Shown here one piece after another: positions 8,887-18,831 of a stretch of 64,000 nucleotides of DNA. Source of the stretch: Diacronema lutheri. Lineage: Eukaryota; Haptophyta; Pavlovophyceae; Pavlovales; Pavlovaceae. How positions within the stretch are numbered: position 1 is the stretch's first letter; every line of letters starts with the position of its first letter. Both the position numbers and the translations under genes were made by a program. The stretch spans positions 62,001 through 126,000 of the forward strand of contig JAGTXO010000014.1 of NCBI GenBank assembly GCA_019448385.1. The letters run 5' to 3'. The notes under the pieces are model-generated. The model was not told the origin of the DNA. It worked only from the letters and a program-made list of their open reading frames with translations, and ran no database searches.

Positions 8887-9780
8887 ATGCGGAGTCCCAC
8901 GCGCCACCCGGCGCAGATTGGCCTTTTTGTCGAGGGCTGCGCGGTCGATCGGCTGGACAAGTGGCTCTCGTACCACTTGATCTTCAGATGGCGCCTCGGA
9001 TGGCTTGAGCTGCCGCTCGCCGTGCCCGGCACATGGTTTGGCACGACGACGACGAGCCTCGGTAGCGCGCCGCTTCTCATCGCCGCCGCAGCTGAGCCGC
9101 ACAACGCGCGACTGGTCCTCGCCGCGGTCGTCGTCTTCCTTGTCGCGCTCGTCGTCTTCACCCTCGTCATCACGCGCCGCGCCGACCGCGCGCTCCTCTG
9201 GTGGAAGCCGCCTGTGTTTGTGGCGGCGTCGGTTGCGCTCGCAAAGCTCTCCTCGCCCGCCGCCTTCCACGTGACGACCTTCTATATCGCCTCGTGGGGC
9301 TACGCGGTGCTGATGGGCTCGCTGCTGAAGACGATCTTCGCTCGTCGCCGCCCGTGCATCTCGATGGCCGGCTGCGAGCGACTCGACGACGAGCGCCTCC
9401 TGCCGCTGCACGAGCATCTGTGCGTGGGCCACACGGCGATCGAGAGCTTCCCGTCGGGCGACGCGATCGGCGGCGCGGTCGCGTCGAGCGCGCTCTATCT
9501 GGCGTCGGGTGGGGCGTCAGTGTTCGTTTGGCTGCCGCTCATCCTCTCCGCGTACGGCCGTGTCTACATCTGGGCGCACCACCTGCTCGACGTGCTTGTG
9601 GGCGCTGCGATTGGCGTTGGCATCTCGTGCGGCCTGCACGCGCTCAGCCCGTGGACCGAGTTTGGGATGTGGCAGCTGCTGCTCTGCGTCGCCATCTTTG
9701 TAATCGGGCGCAAGCTTGTTGTGCGCTTGCAGCCGCAGCTCCCGCCCGAGCTCGCGTGCGGCAAGCACTACTACGGTTGA
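8887..9780 (+). CDS. PAP2-superfamily membrane phosphatase
   Basis: A 297-residue protein with about six hydrophobic segments. The three phosphatase signatures are visible: C1 KTIFARRRP (about 148-156), C2 ESFPSGDA (about 188-195) and C3 GRVYIWAHHLLD (about 221-232), the last matching R-x5-H-x3-D. The family removes phosphate from lipid substrates such as phosphatidate or dolichyl diphosphate at ER or plastid membranes. In C2 the usual PSGH reads PSGD, so the histidine normally serving in acid catalysis is replaced; activity may be changed or the enzyme specialised. ATG 8887 follows a short AT-richer leader. An AATAAA lies 7 bases after the stop. Confidence 0.85.
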   Translation: MRSPTRHPAQIGLFVEGCAVDRLDKWLSYHLIFRWRLGWLELPLAVPGTWFGTTTTSLGSAPLLIAAAAEPHNARLVLAAVVVFLVALVVFTLVITRRADRALLWWKPPVFVAASVALAKLSSPAAFHVTTFYIASWGYAVLMGSLLKTIFARRRPCISMAGCERLDDERLLPLHEHLCVGHTAIESFPSGDAIGGAVASSALYLASGGASVFVWLPLILSAYGRVYIWAHHLLDVLVGAAIGVGISCGLHALSPWTEFGMWQLLLCVAIFVIGRKLVVRLQPQLPPELACGKHYYG

Positions 9781-9786
9781 GAAATT

Positions 9787-9792
9787 AATAAA
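9787..9792 (+). terminator. Possible polyadenylation signal AATAAA
   Basis: AATAAA sits 7 bases after the PAP2 stop codon, followed by a run of twelve T (9794-9805). The very short distance to the stop makes its use uncertain. Confidence 0.35.
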
Positions 9793-9804
9793 GATTTTTT
9801 TTTT

Positions 9805-9871
9805 TGGTGGCTACTCGATCCCCCCGCAGCTGGTGCTGACCCCGCTGTCCTGACGTAATTAAGCGCCGTTG
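9805..9871. repeat. Dispersed repeat, copy 2
   Basis: Near-identical to 5691-5753, in the same orientation, here followed by ggtataaaga. It lies between the convergent PAP2 and bZIP genes. Confidence 0.8.
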
Positions 9872-9921
9872 GTATAAAGATGGAAAAAAATCCTCACGCC
9901 GTTTTGGAATTTTCTTCCCCG

Positions 9922-9949
9922 CCCCCCCCCCCCCCCCCCCCCCCCCCCC
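9922..9949. repeat. Homopolymer run of 28 C
   Basis: A pure C run 13 bases beyond the bZIP stop codon. It reads as poly-G in that gene's 3' untranslated region. Confidence 0.95.
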
Positions 9950-9962
9950 GCCTCCCGCTCCC

Positions 9963-10985
9963 TCACCGCGCGCCGAGGTTGCCCGCGAGGGCCTTCCGGA
10001 AGAACTCGAGCTGCTCGCGCAGCAGCCCGTTCTCCGTGCGCAGCACCGTGTTGGTCTGCTGCAGCACGACGTTCTGCTTGCGCGCCTCCTCGAGCTCTTG
10101 CTCGACAGACTCCATCGAGATGCGCTTCCGCTGCCGGTACCCCTTTGCCGCCAGCTTGTTGCGCTCGCGCTGCACGTGCTTCTTGTCCACGAACGCGCCC
10201 GTGATCGGATCGAACTCGGAGCCCGTGTCCGACGTATTGAAAAGGTCTCCCGTTCGCGAGCTGGCGCCGCGGAACGAGGGTAGGCCGCGGTGCGAGCCGC
10301 CGTCCGTGCTCGGCACGGAGCCGTCCAGATCGCTGCACTGCGCCTCGGGGTCGTCCAACGACGCTTTTGCCGTGGCGGTCGCGTGCTCCGCGCGCCGCGC
10401 GCATGTTGCGGCCGCCGCGACCGCCGCGGCCGCGCCCAGTGCGCCGGCCACGGCCGCGCGCCCCGTAGCCGCTGCGCTCCCGACGGTCACGCTAGCGGCG
10501 GCGGCGCGCGGCGCGGCGGCGGCGGCGGCGATGGTGGGCGCGGGCGGGAGCGACGAAAGCGCGGTGAGCGTATGCTGCCGCTGCAGCAGCGAGATGTACT
10601 CGCCAACCACCTGCGAAACGAACGGTTCCATGGCCATCGCCTTGTGCATCACGATGTGGATCACCGAGTTGCACACGTTGCGGTAAACCTCGACGTTGGA
10701 GCCCATCACGACCTGCTGCCACATGTTGGCTCGCGTTTGCTCCTCGCGCGACAGCAGGTCGCCCAGGTCCATGTAGCCGTGCAGCTTGAGCTTCGCGACG
10801 GTCGCGCGCGCCTCGCGCGTCATCTGCTCGTCGAGCCTGCGAGCCTCGCGCTCGTACTCGATGCGGTGGGCCTCGAGCTGCGCGGCGTAGATGGCCGCCT
10901 CGTCATCCGCAACGTCAAGCAGGCAGCGCGACAGCTCGTCCACCGAGATCATCGCGTGGTCCTCGGCGATGCCGTCCTCCTCCAT
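9963..10985 (-). CDS. bZIP transcription factor
   Basis: About 340 residues from ATG 10985; the open frame upstream lacks another ATG. The C-terminal 75 residues form a classic basic leucine zipper: RERNKLAAKGYRQRKR (N-x7-R invariant pair present) followed by heptads with Leu in LEEARKQNVVLQQTNTVLRT. The middle is Ala-rich and probably disordered. The N-terminal half is helical and Met/Glu-rich, with MWQQVVMGSNVEVYRNVCNS. Nuclear dimeric DNA binding is expected; targets are unknown. It shares a short head-to-head region with the U1A/U2B'' gene (starts 107 bases apart) and converges on PAP2. Confidence 0.9.
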   Translation of the reverse strand: MEEDGIAEDHAMISVDELSRCLLDVADDEAAIYAAQLEAHRIEYEREARRLDEQMTREARATVAKLKLHGYMDLGDLLSREEQTRANMWQQVVMGSNVEVYRNVCNSVIHIVMHKAMAMEPFVSQVVGEYISLLQRQHTLTALSSLPPAPTIAAAAAAPRAAAASVTVGSAAATGRAAVAGALGAAAAVAAAATCARRAEHATATAKASLDDPEAQCSDLDGSVPSTDGGSHRGLPSFRGASSRTGDLFNTSDTGSEFDPITGAFVDKKHVQRERNKLAAKGYRQRKRISMESVEQELEEARKQNVVLQQTNTVLRTENGLLREQLEFFRKALAGNLGAR

Positions 10986-11092
10986 CCCGGCGGGTGCCAA
11001 CTTGCCCCAAGGACCGGTCAGTGAAGTGACATCATCCGGCGTTCGCACTTGCACGCCCTCCGGACAGGCGCAAACCGGGTGCTCGTGCGGCG

Positions 11093-11860
11093 ATGGAGAT
11101 CGACCAGCCGAAGGTTCAGCTCGGTGACATCCCGCCGAATCACACGGTGTACGCGAACAACCTGGACGACCACATCAAGAAGCAGGAGTTGCGCACGCAG
11201 CTCTACTGCCTCTTTGCGCAGTACGGCGTCATCCTCGACGTTGTCGCGCTCAAGACGCCGAAGATGCGTGGGCAGGCTTTTGTCACGTTCCGCGACGTGG
11301 CGTCGGCGACGCAGGCGCTGCACTCGCTGCAGGGCTTCTCCTTCTTTGGCAAGCCGCTGCGGCTGCAATACGCCAAGTGCAAAGCGAACGTGGTCGCGCA
11401 GATGGAGGGCACATTCGACCCGCGCAGTCGACCGAAGCGCAAAGTCGAGTTTGGCGTCGCGCCGGGCGGCGGCAAAAAGGCCGTCGGGACGGGCGCGCAG
11501 GAGGTGGTGGCTCGTGCGGACGAGCCGTCCAGATCAGCGCCGGCCGCGTTGGGCGCGAGCGCGCGCGCCGAGGCGGACGGCGCCGCGGCCGCCGCCGCCG
11601 CGGCCGCAGCGGCCACCGCGGAACCTCCGAACAAGATCCTCTTTGTGCAGAACCTGCCCGACGTGGTGAACGAGCAGATGCTCCGGTTGCTCTTCCAGCA
11701 GTTTGAGAGCTTTTGCGAGGTGCGCCTCGTGCCGGGCCAGGCCGGGATCGCGTTTGTCGAGTTTGGCGACGACGCAAAGGCGGGAGTTGCGATGAAGGCG
11801 CTGCAGGCCTTCAAGGTGACGCCGACTCATACGATGAAAATCAGCTTTGCCAAAGCGTGA
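11093..11860 (+). CDS. U1A/U2B''-type snRNP protein
   Basis: A 255-residue protein with the U1A/U2B'' architecture: RRM1 at about 17-95 (TVYANNLDDHIKKQELRTQL, RNP1 RGQAFVTF, LRLQYAK), an Ala-rich linker of about 80 residues, and RRM2 at about 178-255 (ILFVQNLPDVVNEQMLRLLF, IAFVEF). Family members bind stem-loops of U1 or U2 snRNA in the spliceosome; single-copy algal versions may serve both. ATG 11093 begins MEIDQPKVQL, just before the first RRM, and fits the family's start. The gene is intronless here. Its role matches a genome in which several genes in this window carry introns with unusual donors. Confidence 0.95.
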   Translation: MEIDQPKVQLGDIPPNHTVYANNLDDHIKKQELRTQLYCLFAQYGVILDVVALKTPKMRGQAFVTFRDVASATQALHSLQGFSFFGKPLRLQYAKCKANVVAQMEGTFDPRSRPKRKVEFGVAPGGGKKAVGTGAQEVVARADEPSRSAPAALGASARAEADGAAAAAAAAAAATAEPPNKILFVQNLPDVVNEQMLRLLFQQFESFCEVRLVPGQAGIAFVEFGDDAKAGVAMKALQAFKVTPTHTMKISFAKA

Positions 11861-11906
11861 TCGCGCGGCCCCGCGTCGTGCTGCTGCGAGCCATGTAGAT
11901 TCGCTG

Positions 11907-14900
11907 TCAGTCGACTGCGGTGGCCTGCAGCTGGAACCACGACGTGAGCAAAAAGTCGCCATCCACGATCGCGCGGAACTCGTCAATGCTGAGCCGGTCG
12001 TCGCCATTCGCATCAAAGCGCGCAAATGCGTCGCGCGTGACGACCGCCGCCGCGCCCGCCGCCTCGGCCGCGCCGTCCGCCTCCCCCTCTGCTAGCACGA
12101 AGCGGTAGACGCGCGCCACGAGCGCGGCGAGCTCGCCCTTCTCGAGAAAGCCCGATTCGTCTGTGTCGTACGCGCTGAAGCACGCGCGCAGCAGCTCGTC
12201 GCCTGTGCCGCGTCGGAGGAGCGCGAGACCTGGCGCGGCGCAACGCGGCGCGCAATGCGACGCGGCGCGGTGGCGGCAGCGCGCGCGAGATGGGTGGGGT
12301 CGAGCGGCGCGCCGGCCGCGGCAGGTGCACTGCGAGCGGCAGGGGCGCGCGCGTGCGGCACGGGAGTGGAGCAGAATGGCTGCGCGCGCGCGCAACGCCG
12401 TCGCGCCGCGCCGCGCCGCGCCGCGCCGCGCCGCGCGCGTGCGCGCGCACCGACGAGGAGCTCGCGCAGGTCGATCTGCCCGTCGCCGTCCGTGTCGAAC
12501 ATGGTGTGGAGGAGGTGCGGCGGCAGCGTGCACTCTGGAGCCTCCTCGCGCACGAGCTGTACAAACGCGTCGGTGCTCACGAGCACGTCCGTCGCACCCG
12601 CACCGGCGTGCAGCCGCTCACGCAGCCGACGTACGAGCCGCTCGAGCTCGGACACGCGCAGCCGCGTCGCGCCTCGCAGCTCGGCAAGCTGCGCGGCGAG
12701 CCGGCGCGCGTGCGCGCGCTCGCGCGCGTTGCGCGCGGCCTTGAGGAGGGCAGACTTGCTGCCTCGCTCGGTGTAGAGGCAGCGGAGCGCCTCGTCCACC
12801 GTCGGCGGCCGCGCGAGCGCGACAGCAAGCATCTGCGGCTCAACGGCGCAGAGCTCGGCGGCGCGCGCCTCGCAGATGGAGAAGGCCGTGCTGACGAGCA
12901 CCGCCGGCCCGTCGAAGAAGAGGCAGTCCCACAGCCGCAGCGCGTGCGTCGGCGCGCTCGCGCTCGCGAGGAAGAGCGGGAGAAGCCATCGTGCGAGCAC
13001 CATGCTGAGCGGCAGGCACGGACCCGCGGCGGCGAACGCGCGACCGACGGCGGGCAGCCGCGCGGCGAGGAGCGCGAGCAGAACGTCGCGATCAGCGAGC
13101 AGGCCGGACATGTGCGATGAGAAATAGTCCGGGAGCAGCCGCTCGCACAGCGCGCACAGCATCCAGAACGCCTCGTCCTCTGCGAAGATCAGAAGCAGCG
13201 CGCCGCCCACCAAGTTGAGCGCCTGGCAGTACCCTACCGACGGGTTCCGCACGCAGTAACAGCCGAGCAGCCGGCGCAGCGCTTCGCTCAGCGTCGGTGC
13301 TACCCGCTCCTCGCCCTGCGGCTGCGCCGATGGCTGCGCGAAAAGCGGGTGCGATGAGAAGGTGCGACGCAAGTCCGCGTCGATCTGCCGCCTGCACGCC
13401 GCATGAAGCCGCCGCTCCGAACGCGCGCACAGCGCCTCGTACGCGCCAGCGGGCTCCGAGTCGCGCAGCAGCGCCGCGCCCGATAGCTCCCACCACAGCT
13501 GCGGCCTGTGCACGAGCGGGATGCCCGGCGGCACGAGCAACGCACCACCCGCACCGCCGTGCGCCGCGCCGTCGTCGCCGTCGCCATCTGCGTCCACGCG
13601 CGCGCGCCAACGCAGCGCGACAAGGAGCGCTCCGCCCACGCGTGCGCCGAGCGAGCGCGGCACCGACGCGGCGCGCGCGCGCGCCGCTGCCGCGTGACCC
13701 GCGCGGAAGAGCTTGCGGCACGCGGCGAGGCGCGCGTGCAGCGGCGCGGGCGCGCACGCGGCCGCACGCCACCGTGCGGCGAGCGCGTGCGCGCCGTCGG
13801 TGCCGCCGCCGGCCACTGACTGCGCCGCCGACGAGCTGCCGGCGGTGGACGCGCACGTCAACGAGCCGCTCTCCACGTCCGAGCTGCCCGTGGTCGATGC
13901 GCGCGGAGCGCGCGCGCCGGCCGGCGTTGCCTCCGCGCCGCCCGCGCCGGTGTCGACCCTGGCCGCGCGCTCCTCAGCGCCGCTCTGCCGTGGCGTGCGC
14001 TCGTGCGCGGCGCACGGCGCGGCGTCCAACTTGAAACCAAGCTCGTCCGCCTCCTCGTCCGTGTCCGTGCACCCGTCCGGTGCGTCCGTGCACCCGTCCG
14101 GTGCGTCCGTGCACCCGTCCGGTGCGTCCGTGCACCCGTCCGGTGCGTCCGTGCACCCGTCCGGCGCGTTCGAGCGCGCGCACGCAGTAGACGGCGGCGT
14201 TGGTCGTGCGCCAAGGGGCAGCAGCTGCGCTGCAAAGCTGACGCTCCAGCCACCGTCACCGCCACCGCCACCGCCACCGCCACCGTCATCGTCAGCGGCG
14301 TGGCCCGGGTTCTCAAGCGGGCAGAGCGCGCACGTCGCGCGCGTCGGCTCGACCGGCGCAAGGCGCTCGAGCCCAATCGTGCCGCGCGCGAGCAGCCGCC
14401 AGCCGCCGCCGAGTGCGCCGCCGGTCGTTGGCTGCGGCTGTGTCGAGGGCCACCCGCCCCCAGCTGCGCTCGGCGGTGGCGATGGCGGTGGCGCCCAATC
14501 GCAGTCAAACGACGCGGCGCTCGGCGCGCTGACGAGCCAGACGTCGAGCGCGCATGGCCCTCCTCCCGTCTCGACATCGCCGTCGCCAACGCGCAGCTGG
14601 GGCGCGTCGAGCGCGCACGCGGCCGGCGCGCACGCGGACGCGCCGCTCGCGTGCGTGCTTGCCAAGTGCATGGCACAGCGCGGGGCACAGGACAGGACAA
14701 AGCGCTCCTCAACGTGCACGCCGCACCAGCGCGCGGGCGCTCCGTCGATGAGCGCGCCAAGCAGCGGCCGCGAGAGCACGCGCACACCGCGCCAGCACAT
14801 GACCACGTGGAGCGAGCCGCTGCTCGGCGCGCCCAGCTCGCCGTGTCGACGACTGTCAACGAGCGCGCGCGCCACGCCGCTGCGCTCTGAGATACGGCAC

Positions 14901-15577
14901 GGCGCAACGTCGTGGAGCGTGAGCAGCAGGATGGCCGCGCTAGACGAGCACCGCACGCGCGCGCACGGCGCTGCGCCGCCCTCGAGCGGCAGCGGCGGCG
15001 CGCGCGCTTCGGTACGTTGCAGCTCCGCAGGAGGGCACGCTGCTCGCCTTTTGAGCTCGCGCGCGGCGAAGGACCGCCCGTCATCGCGCGCGCGCTCAAG
15101 CGGCGTGCGGCCCGCGCCATCGCGCGCGAGCATGTCTGCGCGCGCGCTTGCGAGCAGACCGATGGCGTGCGCGTCGGCCGCGAGATGAAGAGGAACGTTT
15201 CCGTCCGCGTCGCGCGCGTCGACGGGCGCGCCGTGCGCGATGAGCATGGACACGAGCTCGGATCGGCCGCTCGCCACCGCGCGGTGAAGCGCGGTGCGTC
15301 CACGCGCATCCGCCGACGCGACGAGGTCAACCGCGCCGTCCTTCGCGAGCACCATGCGCAGCCCGTCCACGTCGTCGGTCGCGACCGCCCAGTGCAGCTC
15401 GGCGGGCGTCGCGGGCGACGCCGGGTGCGCGCCGTCGCCATTTGCGGCGGGACGTGGCGTGCGAACGGCACGCATAAGCAGTGCGGCGAGGCGGTGCTCC
15501 TCCTCCATCAGCCTGCTCACCACGCGCTCGAGCGCCTCTGCCTTCTTTTGCCAGAGCGACGCGTCCGTCATGGCCAT
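11907..15577 (-). CDS. Ankyrin-TBC-EF-hand protein (putative Rab GAP)
   Basis: CDS join(15577..12451, 12202..11907), 1140 residues; intron 12203-12450 has donor GTGCGC and joins two halves of the EF-hand region (ELLV|GDELL). Order: short coiled coil, ankyrin repeats at about 60-180 (GRTALHRAVASGRSELVSML), a long Ala/Gly-rich region with APDGCTD repeats, a TBC domain at about 700-1000 with arginine-finger motif IDADLRRTF and YCQ motif VGYCQALNLV, then a coiled coil and three EF-hands (DTDGDGQIDLRE, DTDESGFLEKGE, DANGDDRLSIDE). TBC proteins switch off Rab GTPases in membrane traffic; EF-hands suggest calcium control. ATG 15577 (MAMTDAS) is chosen because frame upstream is 5' flank of the opposite helicase gene. 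Confidence 0.85.
14063..14167. repeat. 21-bp coding minisatellite
   Basis: Five near-perfect 21-base units (gtccgtgcacccgtccggtgc) encode DAPDGCT repeats on the minus strand within the TBC protein. Confidence 0.9.
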
Positions 15578-15641
15578 GTCGTGGACGTTTTGGGCTGCGC
15601 GGGAGAGCCCGTTCAAACGCCGCCTTCCCAAAAGAGGGGGC

Positions 15642-18600
15642 ATGTGCGAGCCGTGGGTCTGCGCGAAGTGCAGCGTGCCCAACGAGAGCCACGTGCGCTG
15701 CGGGAACTGCTGGTCCAAGCGCCCATCGCACGGCTCGGCGCGCAAGCGTCCGCGCGCGCCCGACGAGAATGTCGCCCACGCCCAGCCGGCGCAGGACGAG
15801 TGGACCGCCGCCGGCGCGCACGCCGAATCGACCGCGCACGATGAGCGCGGCGCGTGCACGCCGCTCGTCACGGCCGAAGCGGCGCGGGATGCGCGACCGC
15901 GTGTGGTCCTCGCGCAATCTGCTGTGCGCCCCCTGCACGCGCAGCCTCATTTGCACCGGGCGCTGGCACGCGAGGGCCCGGCGCCTGCGCTCGCGGGCGC
16001 GGCGGTGCCCGCGCCCGCGCGCGACGACGCCGTGCCCGCTGCGCCGCCGTGCCTCGGGCTCGGCAGCAGCGTGCGCGCAGCCGCGCTCGCCACCGCAGTT
16101 GCCGGCCTGAGCGACGAGCAGCGCTGCGTCGTGGTCGCGCCCGTCACGGCCGCGCAACTCGTCGTCGCCTCGCCTGGTTCTGGAAAGACGCGCGTCCTCT
16201 CTCGACGGATCGCGCATCTCGTCGCCTCCTCCGTCCGCCCGTCGTCCATCCTCGCGCTCACCTTCTCGCGCCGCGCCGCACGCGAGTTGCGTGAGCGCGT
16301 CCTCTCCCTCGGCGCGGCGGGTGTCGACGTGCTCACCTTCCATGCGCTGTGCGTGCGGCTCGTGCGCTCGTACGCGCCGCTGCTTGGCGTGCGTTCCGAC
16401 TTTGGGTTGTGCAGCGGCGCGCAGCAGCTGCAGCTCGTGCAGATCGGCGCGCAGCGCGCCGCCGCGCAGCTCGACGCCGCTGAGGCGGCTGACGGCTCCG
16501 ACAGCCGCGCCGGCCGCGCCGACTCGATCGCCGCCGCCATCCGCGACGCGGCTTCGTCTTCGCAGCCGCGCTCCGCGCGCAAGCTGCTGCGCGCGCTCAC
16601 CGACGCGAAGTCGGACGCGGCCATTGGGCTGGCGGCGCGCGGTGGTAGCGCGCCGTCGGTCGCTTCGCCCGGCGCACTCGGCGTGCTCCTCGCTGAGTAC
16701 GAGGGCGCTCTGCTTGAGCAGAACTGCATCGACTTTTGCGACGCGCAACGCTTCGCGCTCTCCATGCTTGCGGGCACGCACGCGCGCGCGCAGCGCGCGG
16801 TGGAGGGCGCGCCGCAGCTGCCGCCGTCGTCGTGTGCCTTCCGGCACATCCTGCTTGACGAGTTCCAGGACACAAGCGCGCTGCAGTTTGCCCTCCTCCG
16901 CGCGCTCATCGCGCGCTCGCAAGCTGCGTACGTTTGCGAGCAGCTCACGCAGCCCGTGCCGCTCACACAGCTCGCGCAGCCCGTGCCGCTCACACAGCTC
17001 GCGCAGCCTGCGCCGCTGCCGGCCGAGCGCGCGTGCGGCCTGACAATCGCCGGCGACCCGCAGCAATCCATCTTTGGCTTCCGTGGCGCGGCGCCCGTCG
17101 TCTTCGAGCATGCGCTCCGCTCCCTCCCGGGCGGCGCGCCCGCCGTGCGCATGCTTGCGACCAACTACCGGTCGAGTGGGAACATTGTGCGCGCGTGTAT
17201 CGCCATCTTCGCGCATCCCGCGCACGGCGATGCGCCCGCGCCGGCCGCGCGCGCGCCGCTCTGCGGGCGCCATGCGCTCGACGGCGCAGCGCTTGCGATG
17301 CGCACGAACAATTCGGCCGGAGCGCCGGTCGACGTGGTCGAGGCGCGCGTTGTCGAGACGGAGGCGGACTTCATTGCAGCCAGGCTGCACGCGTTTCGCG
17401 CCGGCGGCTGCCGCGTCCCTGAGACACCGCGCGCGGCCGCTGTCGAGCACGCGCGCGGCGCAGCCGGTGCGCTCGCGCCGCCGCAGCCGGCCGGCGGTCC
17501 GTGCGCGTGGGGCGAAATGGCGGTGCTGCACCGCACCAACCGCGAGGGCGCAGAGCTGTGCGCGCTGCTGCGCGCGCGCGGCGTGCCCGCCGAGCAGCGC
17601 GGCCACTCGGCCTTCGCGGGCGAGGCGGCAGGCATTCTCATGTGCGCACTGCGCTGTGCGGCGAGCGCAGCGGACGACGCGGCGTTCGGCGCGCTCGCGG
17701 AGGCGATGCGCGTGCCCGCCGCTGCACTGCACGCTCTCCGCTCGCGTACCGACGGCACGCGGCTCCTCGACGCGGCGCGCAAGGCGCACGCGGCGTCCGG
17801 CTCCGCTGCGGACGGTGCGCTCCTGCGCGCCGCGCCAACCTGTGGAGCCGACGCAGCGCTCGACTTGCCACTCGAAGATGGGGCGCGCTCAGCGTTCGGC
17901 CGCGTGCTGCGCGCCATCGACGCCATCCGCGCCGAGGCGCGCGCGGGCGAGCTGTGCGCGCTGCCCGACGTGGCCGCGCGCGCGGGCGTGCTCGACGGCG
18001 CGCACGGCAGTCGCGTGCCGCGCGAGCACGGCGTCGACGCACCCGAGGCCCCGTCGGCGCGCGAAGGCGCCCATGCGGCGCGCGCCGAGCCGGGTGGCGA
18101 AACGCGCAAGCGGCGCGTGGCCACTGCGGTCGCAGCGCTTGCGGCCGAGGCGGACGCGTTCCTCGCCGCCGACACGGCGGAGGCCGACGCCGAGGCCGAC
18201 GAGGCTGCGGTGGCCGAGGCGGCGACATGCGCGGACGCAGCGGGCGGCGCGCGCGCGCACGCGCCGCAGCGGCGTGGCGGCTTGTGCGCGCTCCGCCGGT
18301 TCGTTGCGCATGCCGCGCTCTGCACGGAGGAGCGCTCGGCCTCCGACGGCGCCTCCGACTCGCTGCCTGTGCTGACGATCCACGCGGCGAAAGGCCTCGA
18401 GTTTCGGCACGTCGTCCTCGCGCGAGTCAACGAGGATTGTCTTCCGCTCGCATCCGCGCGCTCGGCGAGCGGCGACGGCGAGCTGCCGAGCGGCCAGCTG
18501 GATGAGGAGCGGAGGCTCGCGTACGTGGGCGCGACACGCGCGCAGCAGACGCTCGCACTCACGTATGTGACGCTACTTGAAGGCGCGCCGATGCGCCGCT

Positions 18601-18764
18601 CGCGCTTCCTCGACGGCGTCGTCAAGCTCCCTCCCTCCATCGTCCGCCGGTTGGAGGCGTACGAGCCCAGGCCGGCCGGCAGCTGGCCTAGCCTGGCGCG
18701 CACGGCACCACGGCCGGCTGCACGCCGCCCCTCCAGCAGGCGTGCCGTCCGAGCGGGCGTCTGA
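15642..18764 (+). CDS. UvrD/Srs2-like SF1 helicase with N-terminal RanBP2 zinc finger
   Basis: 1040 residues from ATG 15642, chosen because it begins at the zinc finger (WVCAKCSVPNESHVRCGNCW) and lies 64 bases from the opposite start. Helicase motifs occur in order: SDEQRCVVVAP (Q-like), Walker A ASPGSGKT (about 176), ALTFSRRAARELR (Ia), LLDEFQDTS (II), AGDPQQSIFGFRGA (III), TNYRSS (IV), VLTIHAAKGLEFRHV (V), and RRLAYVGATRAQQ (VI). This is a superfamily 1 3'-5' DNA helicase of the kind that unwinds recombination or repair intermediates. An Ala-rich insertion lies before motif V. A small in-frame repeat (LTQPVPLTQLAQPVPL) sits between motifs II and III. Nuclear or organellar location cannot be told. 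Confidence 0.92.
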   Translation: MCEPWVCAKCSVPNESHVRCGNCWSKRPSHGSARKRPRAPDENVAHAQPAQDEWTAAGAHAESTAHDERGACTPLVTAEAARDARPRVVLAQSAVRPLHAQPHLHRALAREGPAPALAGAAVPAPARDDAVPAAPPCLGLGSSVRAAALATAVAGLSDEQRCVVVAPVTAAQLVVASPGSGKTRVLSRRIAHLVASSVRPSSILALTFSRRAARELRERVLSLGAAGVDVLTFHALCVRLVRSYAPLLGVRSDFGLCSGAQQLQLVQIGAQRAAAQLDAAEAADGSDSRAGRADSIAAAIRDAASSSQPRSARKLLRALTDAKSDAAIGLAARGGSAPSVASPGALGVLLAEYEGALLEQNCIDFCDAQRFALSMLAGTHARAQRAVEGAPQLPPSSCAFRHILLDEFQDTSALQFALLRALIARSQAAYVCEQLTQPVPLTQLAQPVPLTQLAQPAPLPAERACGLTIAGDPQQSIFGFRGAAPVVFEHALRSLPGGAPAVRMLATNYRSSGNIVRACIAIFAHPAHGDAPAPAARAPLCGRHALDGAALAMRTNNSAGAPVDVVEARVVETEADFIAARLHAFRAGGCRVPETPRAAAVEHARGAAGALAPPQPAGGPCAWGEMAVLHRTNREGAELCALLRARGVPAEQRGHSAFAGEAAGILMCALRCAASAADDAAFGALAEAMRVPAAALHALRSRTDGTRLLDAARKAHAASGSAADGALLRAAPTCGADAALDLPLEDGARSAFGRVLRAIDAIRAEARAGELCALPDVAARAGVLDGAHGSRVPREHGVDAPEAPSAREGAHAARAEPGGETRKRRVATAVAALAAEADAFLAADTAEADAEADEAAVAEAATCADAAGGARAHAPQRRGGLCALRRFVAHAALCTEERSASDGASDSLPVLTIHAAKGLEFRHVVLARVNEDCLPLASARSASGDGELPSGQLDEERRLAYVGATRAQQTLALTYVTLLEGAPMRRSRFLDGVVKLPPSIVRRLEAYEPRPAGSWPSLARTAPRPAARRPSSRRAVRAGV

Positions 18765-18831
18765 CTGTGTCGTCGTCGATGACAGACGTTGCGTAGTGTG
18801 CGTGCAGTGCGCGCGAATCCACCCTACGAGG

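Noticed and set aside
14063-14167. CRISPR-like array
   Set aside because: The repeats are contiguous 21-base coding units without spacers, inside a eukaryotic gene.
15294-15641. Upstream extension of the helicase frame
   Set aside because: It overlaps the start of the opposite TBC gene and encodes nothing recognisable; the zinc finger begins at 15642.
15327-17789. 820-codon minus-strand frame opposite the helicase
   Set aside because: Antisense shadow; the plus strand carries every SF1 helicase motif in order.
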